Assembly: GCA_001792895.1 (NCBI GenBank)
Contig: MARA01000065.1
Span: 1-64,000 of the forward strand
DNA length: 64,000 nt
Source: Lentinus brumalis
Lineage: Eukaryota; Basidiomycota; Agaricomycetes; Polyporales; Polyporaceae
Direction of reading: 5' to 3'
Part shown: positions 33,150 through 44,738 of the stretch, one piece after another
Numbering within the stretch: the stretch's first letter is position 1
Layout: each line of letters begins with the position of its first letter
Position numbers and translations under genes: made by a program
Notes under the pieces: model-generated
Databases searched by the model: none
Seen by the model: only the letters and a program-made list of their open reading frames with translations
What the model was told of the DNA's origin: nothing

Positions 33150-34433
33150 CAGGTAGTGGAACAAGTCCGGCCTTGTCGACCCGCGCTGCATCCTCTCCAT
33201 CGCGAGTGTCTTGCCGTGGCTGAGGAACGTTTGAAGCGGTTTCACGGCCGCAGGAATGTGCCCGACGTATACACCGAGCCAGTCGATCTGGTGGAAGAAC
33301 GCCGCTGCCCTGTACACAAATACGAACAGACGATCAGCAGCCCAGTCACGCAACAAGGGTGATCGAGGACGTACTTGCAGCCCTCGTCGAGAACGTGCCA
33401 CACGTTCGTCGGATCGCCCTCTTCCATGAGCTCAGCACCTCCGCCGAACCTGGATTTACAGAATGAGTATCAGACTCGACGTACAGATACGACGCGACGG
33501 CCGTACGCACGCCATGTCGCACATAAGGTCGTAGCTGCCATTTTCGTTTCGACGGGATGAGCTGATGTGCTCAACGCGCCGAGTGTCCGCCCTGCGTACC
33601 TGAAGTAGTTGAACACCTGGCCCAGCAATACCACCTCCCCGCCGCCCTTCTCCAGGAGGCGCACGAGCTGCTGCGTCCTCTTCCCAACCAGACCCTCGTA
33701 CTCCTTGAGAGCGGACGGAGCGAGACCGCGTGCCCACGGGCGCCGGCGCGCCATGTGCAGCTGAGTATCCTGTATGCCGGCCATGGGCGGGTTGGTCGCG
33801 GTCAGCATCGCCCCGTGGAAGTCTGTGTAGCCTCAGTCAGCATATCGGACGTCTTGTCTAGGAACCAATCCACTCAGAGACGCACTAGAGCCTTTCGGCA
33901 CACCCGAGGCTCCCAGGAGCGCAGGAATGAGGGAGGCGTCGCGGATCGACAGGTCGTTCGGCCCTGATGGCGAGTCAGCTAGGAAAGCAACGCGTAGACC
34001 ATAAGTAGTTGCGCACCTATCCTGACGACGTCTCCATATCGCTCGTGCAATGCTTGTAGGTACTTGTGCTGCCGTCCGCTCAACACCAAACAGGCGTGCC
34101 AGAGCTTCGACGCCCTACAACAGATAGGACCCGGATACTGCGAAAGCGGATGGAGACGCGAAAGACGGTATACCAAGATCGAGAGGACGAGGGTCGCAAG
34201 GTAGGTCCAGCAGGCACTGAGCAGGACGCCGAACGTTATCGTCGAGGCCGTACCAACAGCAAGCAGCAGAGGTGGTCCGATTAGCAGAAGTGCGTGAACC
34301 GCGATGGAGTACGTCTCGTATCTACGAAACACCTGGTGCCCTATCTGTACGAACAGAAGAAATAAGTAAGTCATCCGTGACGAAGGACCGTACTCACCAG
34401 AGCGGTCCCAACCACTACCAGCCTCGTGTCCAT
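33150..34433 (-). CDS. Cytochrome P450 (P450-3), N-terminal half
   Basis: The start is ATG 34,433 (MDTRLVVVGTAL), then an intron, then IGHQVFRRYETYSIAVHALL at about 34,345 with a membrane anchor, proline-rich hinge LHPLSQYPGP and LHERYGDVVRIG. Further exons: LSIRDASLIPALLGASGVPK; DFHGAMLTATNPPMAGIQD with RRRPWARGLAPSALKEYE and VFNYFR; YDLMCDMA; FGGGAELMEEGDPTNVWHVL; and FHQIDWLGVYVGHIPAAVKP ending RPDLFHYL at 33,150. A consensus donor GTACGT follows. In the sister genes the next exon begins NNEDLP; here the corresponding NEEDIP exon is at 24,119, past the transposon. All seven exons read through without a break. Together with the C-terminal half it makes one P450 of about 560 aa, unless the 9-kb intron blocks expression. 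Confidence 0.82.
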
Positions 34434-34989
34434 CCCGGCCGCCCACGTTCGCGTCGCTGTGGGGGGAAAATGAGGAGACGGGTTATCGTGGCAGCCTTAT
34501 GGGTCCGTCGGACTCCTGCCTTGCAAGCGCCGTCCATACTTCGGCACCACATATGGCATCCGGATACCCTCATTGACCCGGAGGTGAAGGCGGTACGATG
34601 TATGGACTTGAATGATGCTTGAGAAATGCACCTCCGTGCGAGAAGAGTGGCACGATCCCGCTGACGATTATCTCCTGTTGCCGATACCGACTTCCAGCCT
34701 CCGCTCAACACGTGCTACTTAGTACATGGAGGATGGCTGCGTCGACGCCAATTCTGTGTGGCGACAGCACGGTAGTACCGTGCCAGCCAGAGATCGTGCC
34801 TCACCGTGCTCCTTAGTTGGCCTGCCTTCGCCGAGTAGCGCGCCATCGGAGACATGAACGTTAGAGGGAAGGTGCTTGGATGCCCAACTTCCGGACATCA
34901 CGGAGACCCGTCCCGAGACTCTATCACCGGCAACACGAGATAGGAACCGAGCCTACTAACCTTGCGATGGCTGCACACCCTGGTCCCTC
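34434..34989. other. Intergenic region upstream of P450-3
   Basis: Presumed promoter of the minus-strand P450-3. No clear TATA box and no gene recognised. Confidence 0.4.
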
Positions 34990-36010
34990 ACCCACCTTCC
35001 CAAGAGCGAGATCGACGTCCTTCGCCGGAATGAGCTGCTCTCGACACGCCCGCGCGTACTGCCTCGAGCAGTGTGCGTAAGAGGAGACGTGATCGGGCGT
35101 TGAGACTCGCATCTGATCTGCGTCGTGGACCATCCGTCTGCGTCCTCTTGCGCGGGTCCGTCGCGATGATGAGCGGTAGTGTATAGCCTGCGTCGCGGGC
35201 CCGAAGTGATGGCGAGTCAGCACGGGAGAAGCGGAAGGTCCGAAGTACGCTGCTGGTCAACTGCTGGTGGACAGAAGGCTTGATACTGATAACAGAGCCG
35301 TTCAGGAAGTAGCCCATAACGCCCCCGAAGCTCTCACCGCCCGAGCTGTGCAAAAATATGTCGCAATTGTTCTCTCCGACAACTAGCACCTGAGGGATCT
35401 CACAGAGCTAAGCTGGGGAAGGGAACTGCGAGTGAGCAAGAGCGTCCTACGCGGATGGCGCTCAGACAGGCGGAGATATGCTCTGCTGCGGTCAGCTTAA
35501 GCTTTCGCCTGAGATGGTCGAGCGATAGAAGTTGAACTTGGATCCTGAAGCAGTAGCTTTCCGAGTCAACGATGCAAGTTCGACGCACAGGCGGGTGATG
35601 TGGCACGTACCAAGCTCGGTATGCCACGACACGTCGCAATTGCATTCGTTGCGACCGACATGCCCACCGTAATCACGCCGAACATGGTTCCAGAGCCACG
35701 AACAACTGTCCGAATCCCAGTGCGGACTCTAAGATTGACCCGCAGGTATCGACGACGCTCTGCCCGCCCAGCTGGTGTATCAGCGTCGTCTGAAGGAAGC
35801 AGAGCATGGCGACAGGACACACCGAATGTCGCGGCGAGCATTGTTTCGGAGGCGTCTGGCCTTCGCTCCAGGTCAGAGCATGTACGAGATATCCGACGGC
35901 TTTTTGCGGATATTGATACAGATGGGTACACATCTGCATCGGCCATCACTGCCATGGAGGCGTAAGAGTAAGACAGATGATTCGCGGAGACTCCGTCACC
36001 AAGACGGGTA
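34990..36010 (-). pseudogene. Fossil of an alpha-type 7TM-like membrane protein
   Basis: Minus-strand fragments line up in order with the intact alpha genes. SGTMFGVITVGMSVATNAIAT (35,690-35,630) corresponds to the segment before TLIAYRAW in the paralogues; the next residues VVAYRAWYV are present but in another frame, so there is an indel at about 35,630. FGGVMGYFLNGSVISI (35,330-35,285) corresponds to FANGFYYLMDGCLVPFI, and GYTLPLIIATDPRK (about 35,190) to GMYPTLIIIVCAVDKS. Upstream sequence to 36,010 is too diverged to assign. It is broken and diverged, so probably non-functional. Confidence 0.45.
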
Positions 36011-37484
36011 GAAAAGGAAAATATTACTCGGCGCATAGACCATGAGGCGAGGGTGAGAGTGAGCCCTCGTCGGAAAGATATGCGCTGCGTACCGCTACAG
36101 TACCTCCAAACCGTCCCGCTCGAAGCTCTCGCAAGACAAACTGCTCTCGCATGCTAACGCGATGTGCATCTTCCTCCCTGATTGTAACGCCGTGTTCTGA
36201 GTGACAATTCCTGCGGAGGGGGTGCCCAGGCGTCGGTACCAGGAGAGACACCAGAGTTAGGACGACTCTCGAAGACAGTTTACAGCCTAAAGAACAAAAC
36301 GAGATAGCGGAATAGCAGCGTACTAGAGTTCAGATCTCAGAGGTCGAGGAAAGAGGACTCAGCCGCAGCTCAGCAGGGCGGCGTCGTGTCGTGATGGTGG
36401 TGCGAAGGATACATATGTACTAGTAGGGGTTTTTCACAAGATACAAGCCCGGGTAATCGGAGTCCGAGCGTGTTCACCAAATCATAAAGTGAGCTTGTAC
36501 CGTGCTTCATGGGTTCGAACTCCGATTGTAGTGAGGTTTACCTCGGTAAACATTACCTAATGTGAGTATCGGCCGGACGACAGCTCCTCTTCCTGAGTTC
36601 CTCAACTCAATTCCTTCTACTCTGTATGCCAGTCTGTTCTGTCTCCCTCTATGTGCTGATTACAGCCCTTCGATCTGGACAAGACAATCCAGTTAGTCGC
36701 AGAGAGGAGAAGGTGGATCCGGTTGGTCTTCGAGGGAAAGCATTGGGTTTGGGACGGGCTTGAGATCTTCTAGATAGTCCCGGAGGGAAGCTAGAGGTAC
36801 GCAGTATATGCTAGTCCTTATTTCTTTGAGGACGTTGCTCATCCTCGCCAGATTTTGTTTGCTCGCAGTCAGAATGCTTCACAATAACATCTGCCTTGCC
36901 GCACACAACGATCTTTCTCCCTTACCACACTCCTACCATCTCTCGCCTACCCAGCAAGACCGCACCGCGATCGGCTCCTCGTGAACCCGCTCTCCGGCTT
37001 GTGGACTCAATCGCGAGCAGATTGATCACGCCGACTCCTTCCGACGCTCGTGTACATCTGCATATCGTCTCGAATCAACACAGCCGTCCTCCTCGTGTCA
37101 AGGCTGCCTGTCAGGCGTCAACGATAGGTGGCATCAACGAAGGCGGGCCCCTGCTGAGTACCGAGGTACGCCGATCTCGCGCTCGTCCATGACGGCACTA
37201 GTGTGCTCACAAGTATCGGTCCCTACTTCAACTTCAACTTGCAGACATCCGACCGCCCCGGCAGCATCCGCGCACCGTAGCGCCACCGAGGTCACCCGGG
37301 TTGAAAGCTGGCATGAGGCCAACGCGTTTGACCTCCCAGACGCGGCTGGGCGCTCCGAAGCCATCATCTCCCCGTACTCACGTCAGGACCGGAGCGCGTC
37401 CAGTCAATTTTATATGTACATCTGCAGCTCGGCTCAGCCTGTTTCGTTACAGCATCTGTGTTTCCTCTCTCGACTCCCGGCTCG
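36011..37484. other. Intergenic region, no gene called
   Basis: About 1.5 kb. A short inverted pair AATCGGAGT / ACTCCGATT lies at 36,456-36,530 with GGGTTCGAACTCC beside it, which resembles a tRNA T-arm but has no cloverleaf. Otherwise nothing supported. Confidence 0.4.
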
Positions 37485-39223
37485 ATGGCATTGTCCCGGG
37501 ATGTCGCGACCTACCTGAACGTCTCCGGCGCCGCGTTTGCGAACCTATCCCAGACTGCGGACGCGACATCCGACGAGGTTCAGCTCGCGCTGTGGTACGA
37601 GGGATACAATCTGAAGGACAGCATGATCAATGTCGCTCTGCTGACGATGTTCTTCGGTACGCCACGTCCGACACACTGGACGAATCGGGCTGATGAGTTA
37701 CCGCAGGGCTGCTCACCGTCCTGGCCGCGGTAGCCGCATATGTGCTCCTGTGCGTACAGCAGCCAGTACTTGTACTACGTGCGACACCCCGATGAGCTTA
37801 CTCTACCCACTCCAGGTCGAAACAGATCGAGCGCAGGAGAAGTGCTCTCATGCTTCTAGCGATAGTCATCATGTGGGCCACCACCCTCGCGTACTGGGTC
37901 GCGAACATCGTGGCCGTGGTGGAGGCGTACACCGTCCTGCGCAATCTCACAACGCACCTCTCGAACCGGATGCTGGGGATGCAAGACTGCCTGGCCGCCC
38001 TACCTGCGGCCGCCAGCGCCGCGTCGCGTAGCTGTATGCAAGGAGATCCGCTGAGAGTGCGCCCGGGCCCGACGGCGTACGGTCTCCAGACCTGCACAGG
38101 TACCGCGGCACTGACAATCAATGCAGGTCTTCTTTGCACCCTATCACTCGCCGTAACGCGTGCTAACTGGGTCCTCGTCTCCGCGCTGCGCAGGTCACCA
38201 TCGGAGACTCGATCGTATGGTGGCGCGCGTGGGTGCTCTGGCCAGACAATCGAGTCGTCCGCTGCTCGTGCGTGCTGATGATCATGCTCACCTTCGGTAC
38301 GCATCCCCCACTGTTCCGCAGGGTGCTGACATGTATGTACTTTTACGGATCCGTTCTGCAGTCACCAGCGTCCTAGACACCGCGGATGTGTGCCTGCAGG
38401 TGGCCCGGCAGGGCGCTCCTGGCGTCGGCTTCTACAAGCTGCCCGCTGAAGGCGACCAGTTCATCGAGGGCTCCATGTTCGCGGGATCGGCGTATGGGCT
38501 ACTCGCGGGGCTCTGCTGCCTGCTCACGAACGTCGCTGCGACGAGCCTCATCGCGTACCGTGCATGGTGCGTCCCGTGTGCTCCTGTGGACCAGATGACG
38601 CACGGACTCAAGGCTCGAGCGATACCATTCTTTACAGGGAACATCGTTGCATCATCATGTCGTACCTGAGAAGATCCTCCCGGCGCACGCAGGTCGAGCG
38701 AACGCTCGCGCTTCTGGTCGAGTCTGGCCTCCTGTACTGTACTCTCTGGGTGAGCAAAGTTCCGTTTCAAAGTCTGAACTATATCTGACCTGACCATTGT
38801 ATCGCGTAGGTCGGGGTAGTGGTCTGCGACTTCATACATGCACCTCCGGGGCACGAAAACTCTGTGTTCGCGCACGGCTTCCGCTACGTGATGAACGGAT
38901 GCCTCGTCCCCATCATCGTGAGTCTCGACCCATGAGCCGAGCTGGATTCACGTGTCGCTCACCATCGGTCCTCCACGCAGGGCATGTATCCGACGCTCAT
39001 GATAATCTTGTGCGCGGTCGACAGGTCTCTCTACGAGAAGTCGGCGGACGATCTTGTGCACGGGTTCGACGAGCCTTCTATCCGCCGCTGCGGGACTTTC
39101 TCTGAGCTGTTGAGCGCGTCTTCTGCGTTCGTCGCCGCCGAGGATGTTGGAAGACCCGGGGAGCGATGGCAGGATGTAGTGAAAGAGGCTGGGTGTCACG
39201 ACGCCGTGCGCCCGGGGCCATAG
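37485..39223 (+). CDS. Alpha-type 7TM-like integral membrane protein (alpha1)
   Basis: Multi-pass membrane protein of an Agaricomycete-expanded family. The start is ATG 37,485 (MALSRDVATYLNVSGAAFAN). Eight exons, each carrying about one transmembrane segment: ...INVALLTMFFG (ends 37,656); LLTVLAAVAAYVLLC (37,707 on); SALMLLAIVIMWATTLAYWV with a Cys-containing loop and CTGTAALTINA; TIGDSIVWWRAWVLWPDNRV; GSAYGLLAGLCCLLTNVAAT to IAYRAW; SYLRRSSRRTQVERTLALLV with GLLYCTLW; FAHGFRYVMNGCLVPII; GMYPTLMIILCAVDRSLYEK and a soluble tail. No frame break found. Seven hydrophobic helices and a tail suggest a receptor or transporter topology. It has no ligand-binding signature that I recognise, so the function is unknown. 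Confidence 0.75.
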
Positions 39224-39919
39224 TGCCCAGGTCTCGACTCTTCTGAGTCTTCCTTCAGTCGAAGAGTGCGATTCGACAAGCTAGTCGTTGCGGCGTTATA
39301 AGCCAGACAGTGCAGCAAAAGCATGCTGGCGACTACTCAAAAGCCAAGGATAAGAACGCGTTTATTTTAAGCTTACGTAATGTCAGTTCTTGGTAGAACT
39401 CCGATAAGTAATTAGCATGTCGTTTCACGCTTCGTCCTCGACGACGATGTTCTCAGCTTCCTGGAACTCGGATTCTACGCTGCTATGTGGCCCATCCTGT
39501 TATCGTCCACGGCTGCACGCTCCGTCTGTCCAGTCTTCTTCCGGTACCTCGGTGTGCTTGATTAATACCGAACTTCGCTCGGACAAGACTACTGCAGGAA
39601 TACGAGATGGCGGTCGTAAGGTTCATCTCGTCCTCCTGCGGCCAGTTCGAGAGGAGAACTGCTCGACGCGGCTCAAAGAGTCGAATTCCGATGTGCTGAC
39701 AAGACCGTTTGGACCCAGCTGGAGGAGAGGAAGAATGGTGGTCGCGGCGGAGCTAACTTAGATCGCAAGACTCAGCAGTTACGACACCCACTGGGCCTGT
39801 TGCAGTTCCAGGAGGCAGTCAGCGCTAGGTCCGTCCGAATGGTTACGCTGTCCTAGCAGGCAACCTGTTCGTGTATTGCTTTCCATTCTCGTGTCCTCCG
39901 CTGAACTGCGAGCACTCGT
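39224..39919. other. Intergenic region, no gene called
   Basis: No exon homologous to the P450 or 7TM families and no repeat could be identified. Some plus-strand sequence near 39,420-39,760 is open for about 110 codons but has no recognisable content. Confidence 0.4.
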
Positions 39920-40092
39920 TGCAGGTACCATGGACGTTGTTCTGATTCCACATCTACTCGACGCATCACGATCCGCACAACTTCACCGGCCCGAACGCTG
40001 GCTCCTCGTCTCGGACGACCCCTCTCTCCCGACCACAAACCCGGCGGCTCGGGGCTTCGACAAGGCGGCGCTCGTGCACAACGAGGCTGACC
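39920..40092 (+). pseudogene. Cytochrome P450 fossil (PERW region only)
   Basis: Plus-strand words GTACCATGGACGTTGTTCTGA, CGATCCGCACAACTTCACC, GGCCCGAACGCTGGCTCCTCG and CTCGTGCACAACGAGG match the P450 exon that encodes PPGT..., H.DPRNF, PERWL and VHNE. The histidine-aspartate part is frame-shifted. Homology stops before the heme loop and is followed directly by 7TM-like sequence. Confidence 0.6.
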
Positions 40093-40392
40093 ATTATCAC
40101 CGTGGAGCCTGCATTTGCGGGATGTATAATTGCCTCGTCCCGCTCATTGTGAGCATCACGCGTTGTCTAGGTCGATATGGTCACTCAGGCCCAGGTCCCG
40201 CTGTACGCGCCGGGCGTGTATCCGACCCTCATGAACTTCATCCTCTTGTGCGCGGCCGACAAGTCTCACACGTCCACGGAGCCGCCCCTGAGCGCTATGT
40301 CTGCGGACAGCTACCTCAAGGCCAACCTTCGCTCTCCCTCCCTCGGCGACTGCGCAATGTTTCCTCACTCTCTCGCTCACTCTCACTCGTGA
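40093..40392 (+). pseudogene. Alpha-type 7TM fossil (last two helices), fused to a P450 fossil
   Basis: GMYNCLVPLI followed by GTGAGC, then an acceptor and GVYPTLMNFILLCAADKSHT, corresponding to the final two exons of the alpha proteins (GCLVPII / GMYPTLMIILCAVDRS). A short serine-rich tail ends at 40,392. Five upstream helices are absent; the preceding ~170 bp are a P450 fragment. Confidence 0.6.
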
Positions 40393-40651
40393 CCGCATGG
40401 TTCCTTCGTGTCTGGCTCCGCGTTTGCACAACTTCAGCGTCATGGACAAGCTCTGATTGTACACGCTACTGCCACTCTAGGTTCATCATGCTGTCATGTG
40501 CATGCGGTTGGTTCCATACGATCTTGCCCGCCGGCTCGACCGACAGTCATCTTTGTTCCCGCGGACGCCTCTCAGCTTCCTTCGTCCTCTCCTTTTCCCC
40601 ACCCACCACCAGGACGGTTGACAACTCGCGCTGGTCCGTGACAGCCTAGTA

Positions 40652-42917
40652 ATGGTCTTCTCGTTGTTCAGCACTCCATGGCATGCCTGCTTCTTCCTTG
40701 CAATGGTAAGTGCTCCCGCAATAAGTCGCCCGGCCAGCACTCACTAGCAGAATACTCCTGGCGAACTCAGGGAGCAAGTCAGCTCCTCCGCATCTACGAA
40801 AGCTTCGCGGTCTCGTACCATGTCGCTATACTGCTCCTTCCGCCCACTGCGGTCGCCGTTTACAACATACAAGGAACTTCCCCGGTCGTCCTCACCCTCG
40901 CATCCTACTTCGCTGCATACCTCACGTCGCTCGTTGCATGGACCATCGTGTACCGCGTCTCGCCCCTCCACCCACTCTCGCGCTACCCGGGACCCTTCTG
41001 GTGCAAGACGTCCAAGATCTGGTGGAGCCTCTTGACTCTGCGCGGATACGGGCACTACCGGCTGAAGGCTCTCCACGAGCGATACGGGGACGTCGTTCGC
41101 ATAGGTACGTCTAGCTCTCATATACTCACCCGCACAAGTACGACGCCCCATGCGACTCCCAGGTCCGAACGAACTCTCTATCCGCGACCCCGAAGCCATC
41201 GCGCCACTCCTCGGTGCAGCTGGGGTCCCGAAGGGTCCAGGTCAGTCACCCACGCCTACGTATACGCACACGAGCACGTCCTCACACGCAGTCGATCTGC
41301 GCAAGGTATCATGGGGAGCATCCTCGCGTCGGGCCAGCGCGCAGAAGACACTGCCATGATCGGGCTCGTCGACGTCGACGAGCATCTGCGCCGCCGCCGG
41401 CCGTGGAACCGCGCATTCGGCTCGGCTGCCGTGAAAGAGTACGAGCCGCTGATTGCGCGGCGCTCAAGGCAGCTGCTGGACGCGCTATCACAGCAGAAGG
41501 GCCCGGTGGAGCTCGGGAAGTGGCTAAACTACTTCTCGTGAGTTTAGGCCAACCTGACCTCGCACATAGCTGAAGCTGACATCCTCGATACGATCCCCTA
41601 GGTACGACTTCATGTGCGACATGGCGTACGTTCGCTCTTCTCCCACTTCGTTCTCGTTCTCATATATACATCTCGTCATGCAGATATGGCGGCGGCTCAG
41701 AGCTCCTCCGAGACGGCGACGCGAACAACGTCTGGGCACTTCTCAACCACGGCGTCATGTCCGTATCTCCTCCTCTCTGCACCGCGCCCGCGTTCTGACA
41801 ATCTCTGATATGCAGCCTAGGGTCCTTTTTCTGCCATCTCCCGTGGCTCGGCCCGTATGTCGGTAGTATCCCCGGAGCTGCGGGCCGCTGACCACGCTCA
41901 TGGGCCACGCGCGGAGGTTCGCTGCCACCCGCATCCAGCGCGGGTCGTCCACACGCGATCTCTTCCACTATCTCGTACGTCTCATGCGCTCTCCGTTCCG
42001 TACGCTCAAGCTCTGACTTTGGACGTTTCACGCTGGACCCGAGTAGAACAACGAAGACCTCCCGGAGAAGCCTCCGCCGCGAACCAAACAACTCGTCGAT
42101 GACAGCATCCTCGCGATCATCGCCGGGGCAGACACGACCTCGAGCGCGATACTCAGCGTCATATTCTGCCTAGCGACGCACCGGCAGGCGTGCGCGAAGC
42201 TGCAAGCCGAGGTCGACAAGTACTTCCCGGCCGGCGAGGACGTCCTCTCCGCACCCGATTTCAAGGAGATGCACTATCTCAGTGCTGTTATGTGCGTGTC
42301 GTTTCTCTGCTCTGGGGCACGGTTCGCAAAGGAGGCTGACATCGCATTCTGCACACAGAAACGAAGCTCTCCGTCTGTACCCTCCAGCTCCAGGCGGCGG
42401 GCAGGCTCGCAAAGTCCCGGCGGGCGCGAGCGCAGTGGCTGTCGGCTCGCTGTACGTTGTATTATCCACCGGCTTCGCGGGTGTGACTGACCTACATCTC
42501 GTTCCGTTCAGCATCCTCCCGCCCGGTACATACTTCTGGATCCACGCCTACTCCATCCACCGCGACCCGCGCAACTTCGCGCATCCCGACGCCTTCTGGC
42601 CAGACCGCTGGCTCGTCGCCTCCGGCCGCATCCCTCTGGCCGCCGCCGCCGCCGCTCCGACTGCAAGGCTCTCTCAGCCGACGACGGTGCCCCTGACGCA
42701 CAACGAGTCCGCGTTCTTTCCCTTCTCGCACGGGCCGATGAACTGTCCCGGGAAGCCGCTCGCACACCTCGAGGTGCGCATGGTCGTCTGTGCGTTCCTG
42801 CAGCGGTTCCGGTTCCGCCTGGCCGAGGGCTGGGACGTGCGGGAGTACGAACGGGGGTATAAGGACCACTTCGTCGCTTCGCGGCCGGAGTTGCCAGTCG
42901 TGCTCGAGGCGCGGTGA
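40652..42917 (+). CDS. Cytochrome P450 (P450-2), one frame break
   Basis: The start is ATG 40,652 (MVFSLFSTPWHACFFLAM), intron, then GASQLLRIYESFAVSYHVAI with a membrane anchor and hinge LHPLSRYPGPFWC. Following exons: LHERYGDVVRIG; LSIRDPEAIAPLLGAAGVPK; VDVDEHLRRRRPWNRAFG to WLNYFS; YDFMCDMA; YGGGSELLRDGDANNVWALL; LPWLGPYVGSIPGAAG; STRDLFHYL; the I-helix IIAGADTTSSA; EALRLYPP (ExxR); FWPDRW; and heme loop FSHGPMNCPGKPLA. The frame ends cleanly at 42,917. In the exon at 41,820-41,975 one C is missing in GGGCCGCTG (about 41,885), producing a TGA; the family pattern GAAGPLTTL needs one more base. This is either a single disabling mutation or an assembly error. Substrate unknown. Confidence 0.8.
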
Positions 42918-43550
42918 CTGCCGTTCTGGATGATAGCATGGGTGGGAGTGTTCGCAAGCGCAAGCACCGATAGACTCATGAATCTGCACAGGTGTGAGGA
43001 GAAGATTGAAGTCCGCACGGTCTGTAGACTGTAGTGAAGAAGCGAATGAAGGTACATATCGGCGCGCTGCTTGCACGCTAAACGACGCGCAGCGGTGTGC
43101 GCAGTGATGCTGCGCCTGTTCCAATTATTTCCCTCCAGCCACCCGGTGACCGTGACTTGCGAGGGATCAGCAAAGACGCGGACGGACCGTCCGCCTCTGT
43201 GCGTGCGAAGGAGCGGCAGAGTCAGGTATCGCAGTGCACAGCCCACCTGTCAATGGTATGTCGGTCCTCCCACGTCGGGTATCTCAATCGGCCCTCGCAG
43301 CAGTCTCGTAGCACAGCTGCAATGTCGTGGCGCGCGCTAGGCCTCCGATGTGCTCGGGCAGGACACGGTTATGTACCTCTCGCCTCGCTGATGTCGGAGC
43401 CATGAGCCATGTGCGGCTCTCCATCACGTCCGCAGGGTAGGGTGCGTGCATTGAGGACGTCGCATATAAGTCGACTGCTCTTCACGAGGTTCGTCATTAT
43501 ACCCTTCTCCGCCTGCTCTCTCTCTTTCTCTTTCTCTCCTCGTTTCATTC
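42918..43550. other. Intergenic region with delta gene promoter
   Basis: 3' flank of P450-2 and 5' flank of the delta gene. CATATAAG at 43,463-43,470 lies about 85 nt before ATG 43,551, followed by a pyrimidine-rich CTCTCTTTCTCTTTCTCTCC leader typical of fungal transcription starts. Confidence 0.6.
43463..43470 (+). promoter_or_regulatory. TATA-like box of the delta gene
   Basis: CATATAAG about 85 nt upstream of ATG 43,551, followed by a CT-rich leader. Confidence 0.55.
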
Positions 43551-44738
43551 ATGTCTTCCGCTCCGACACACGAATTCCCATCTCCCATTGGAGGCGCTCC
43601 CTTCCCTATCGACTTCGCCCCATCGATCCTCTTTTGCGTCCTCCATGGGCTCCTGGTCCCAGTCTTCATCTGGCGCATGGCCCGCTCACAGACGCGTAAC
43701 TTTGTGCTCATCGGCGCCCTCGCTTTCACCATCGAACGGTAAGCCATTCAATGTACTTTGGAGAGTCCCGATCGACTGAGTACGACTCCCAAGGACCGTC
43801 CTCTACGCACTGCGCGCTCACACTGCCCATAACGACAACGCGCGCACAAACGAGAGCCTCGAAACGTACCTGCAGACGACCCTCGCCGGCGGCTTCATCT
43901 CCATCGGCATGGACCTCATGCAGCTCACCCGCGCAATGCTCGTCAACGCCACCAAGGGCTCGGAAGTGCTCGCCAGCGAGGCCAAGTCGAACAAGAGCAA
44001 ACAGCCCGATTGCGGCAGCGCATCCGACGCGTCCTTGCCCACTACCGACGCGTTCGCCGTAGAAGGCTATGCAGGCCTCGAAGACCTCCCTCACTTGCGG
44101 GCACGGATCCGGCGCGTCGGTCTCGCGGGCACCATCGTGTTCTGGGCGACGATCATCCTGGGCATCGTGTCCGGTGTCGACTACCAGGGCGCACTCCATT
44201 CGGGCGCAAACGCGCAACTGGTGCGGCAGCTCTGGTGCGTTACTTACGCATTCGTCGTCAGTAATACGTGCTCACGTAGCCCGCATCGCTCCTCAGGTAC
44301 GCGAGCACCGTGCTTGGACTGCTGCTCATCGTCGGGGTCGCCGCAGGTGCCGTCTGGGCCACTTCAGCCATCCCTCGAGTCCCAAAAAGCTCCGTAGCGT
44401 GGATCGTCCTCGTCTCCGCTCTCGCTGTAAGTCTTCCTTCTCTATCACTCGTACCGTAGCTAACGGCCCAGTATCTCCTCCCGCTTCTCCTCCGACAGTC
44501 CACGGTCGCAATATACCGCCTCGTCGTCATGCGCTTCTCGACCACGTCGCTCCTCGCCGAAGGCCCCGGCTCACTCAACTCGCCAGGCTCAAAAGCCACA
44601 TTCTACGTCTTCCACTCCGCGCCCGAGTACCTGGCAGTCGCCATCCTCATCTGCCTCAACGTCCGCCGTGTATTCTCCACCGGCCTGTGGGGCGACAGGC
44701 GCGTCCGCGACCCGGAGCCTCCCGCTAGCAAGGCCTGA
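43551..44738 (+). CDS. Delta-type multi-pass membrane protein, ~330 aa
   Basis: Five exons: 43,551-43,738; 43,794-44,234; 44,297-44,426; 44,472-44,738, joined in frame by GTAAGC, GTGCGT and GTAAGT donors. It begins MSSAPTHEFPSPIGGAPFPI. Helices seen: APSILFCVLHGLLVPVFIW, NFVLIGALAFTIER, LAGGFISIGMDLMQL, VGLAGTIVFWATIILGIVSG, STVLGLLLIVGVAAGAVWA, VAWIVLVSALAYLLPLLL and FHSAPEYLAVAILICLNVRR. The C-terminal pattern (AP-E-LAV-ILI-NVRRVF-TGLWGD) resembles basidiomycete proteins sometimes labelled GPCR-like; I treat that label as unproven. It shares no motif with the alpha, beta or gamma proteins. No frame break. (The four listed exon spans are those I could fix; the small second split is within them.). 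Confidence 0.75.

Noticed and set aside
36440..36545. tRNA-like T-arm GGGTTCGAACTCC with flanking inverted pair
   Set aside because: No cloverleaf can be folded: acceptor, D and anticodon stems are missing. The AATCGGAGT/ACTCCGATT pairing encloses the T-arm in the wrong place.
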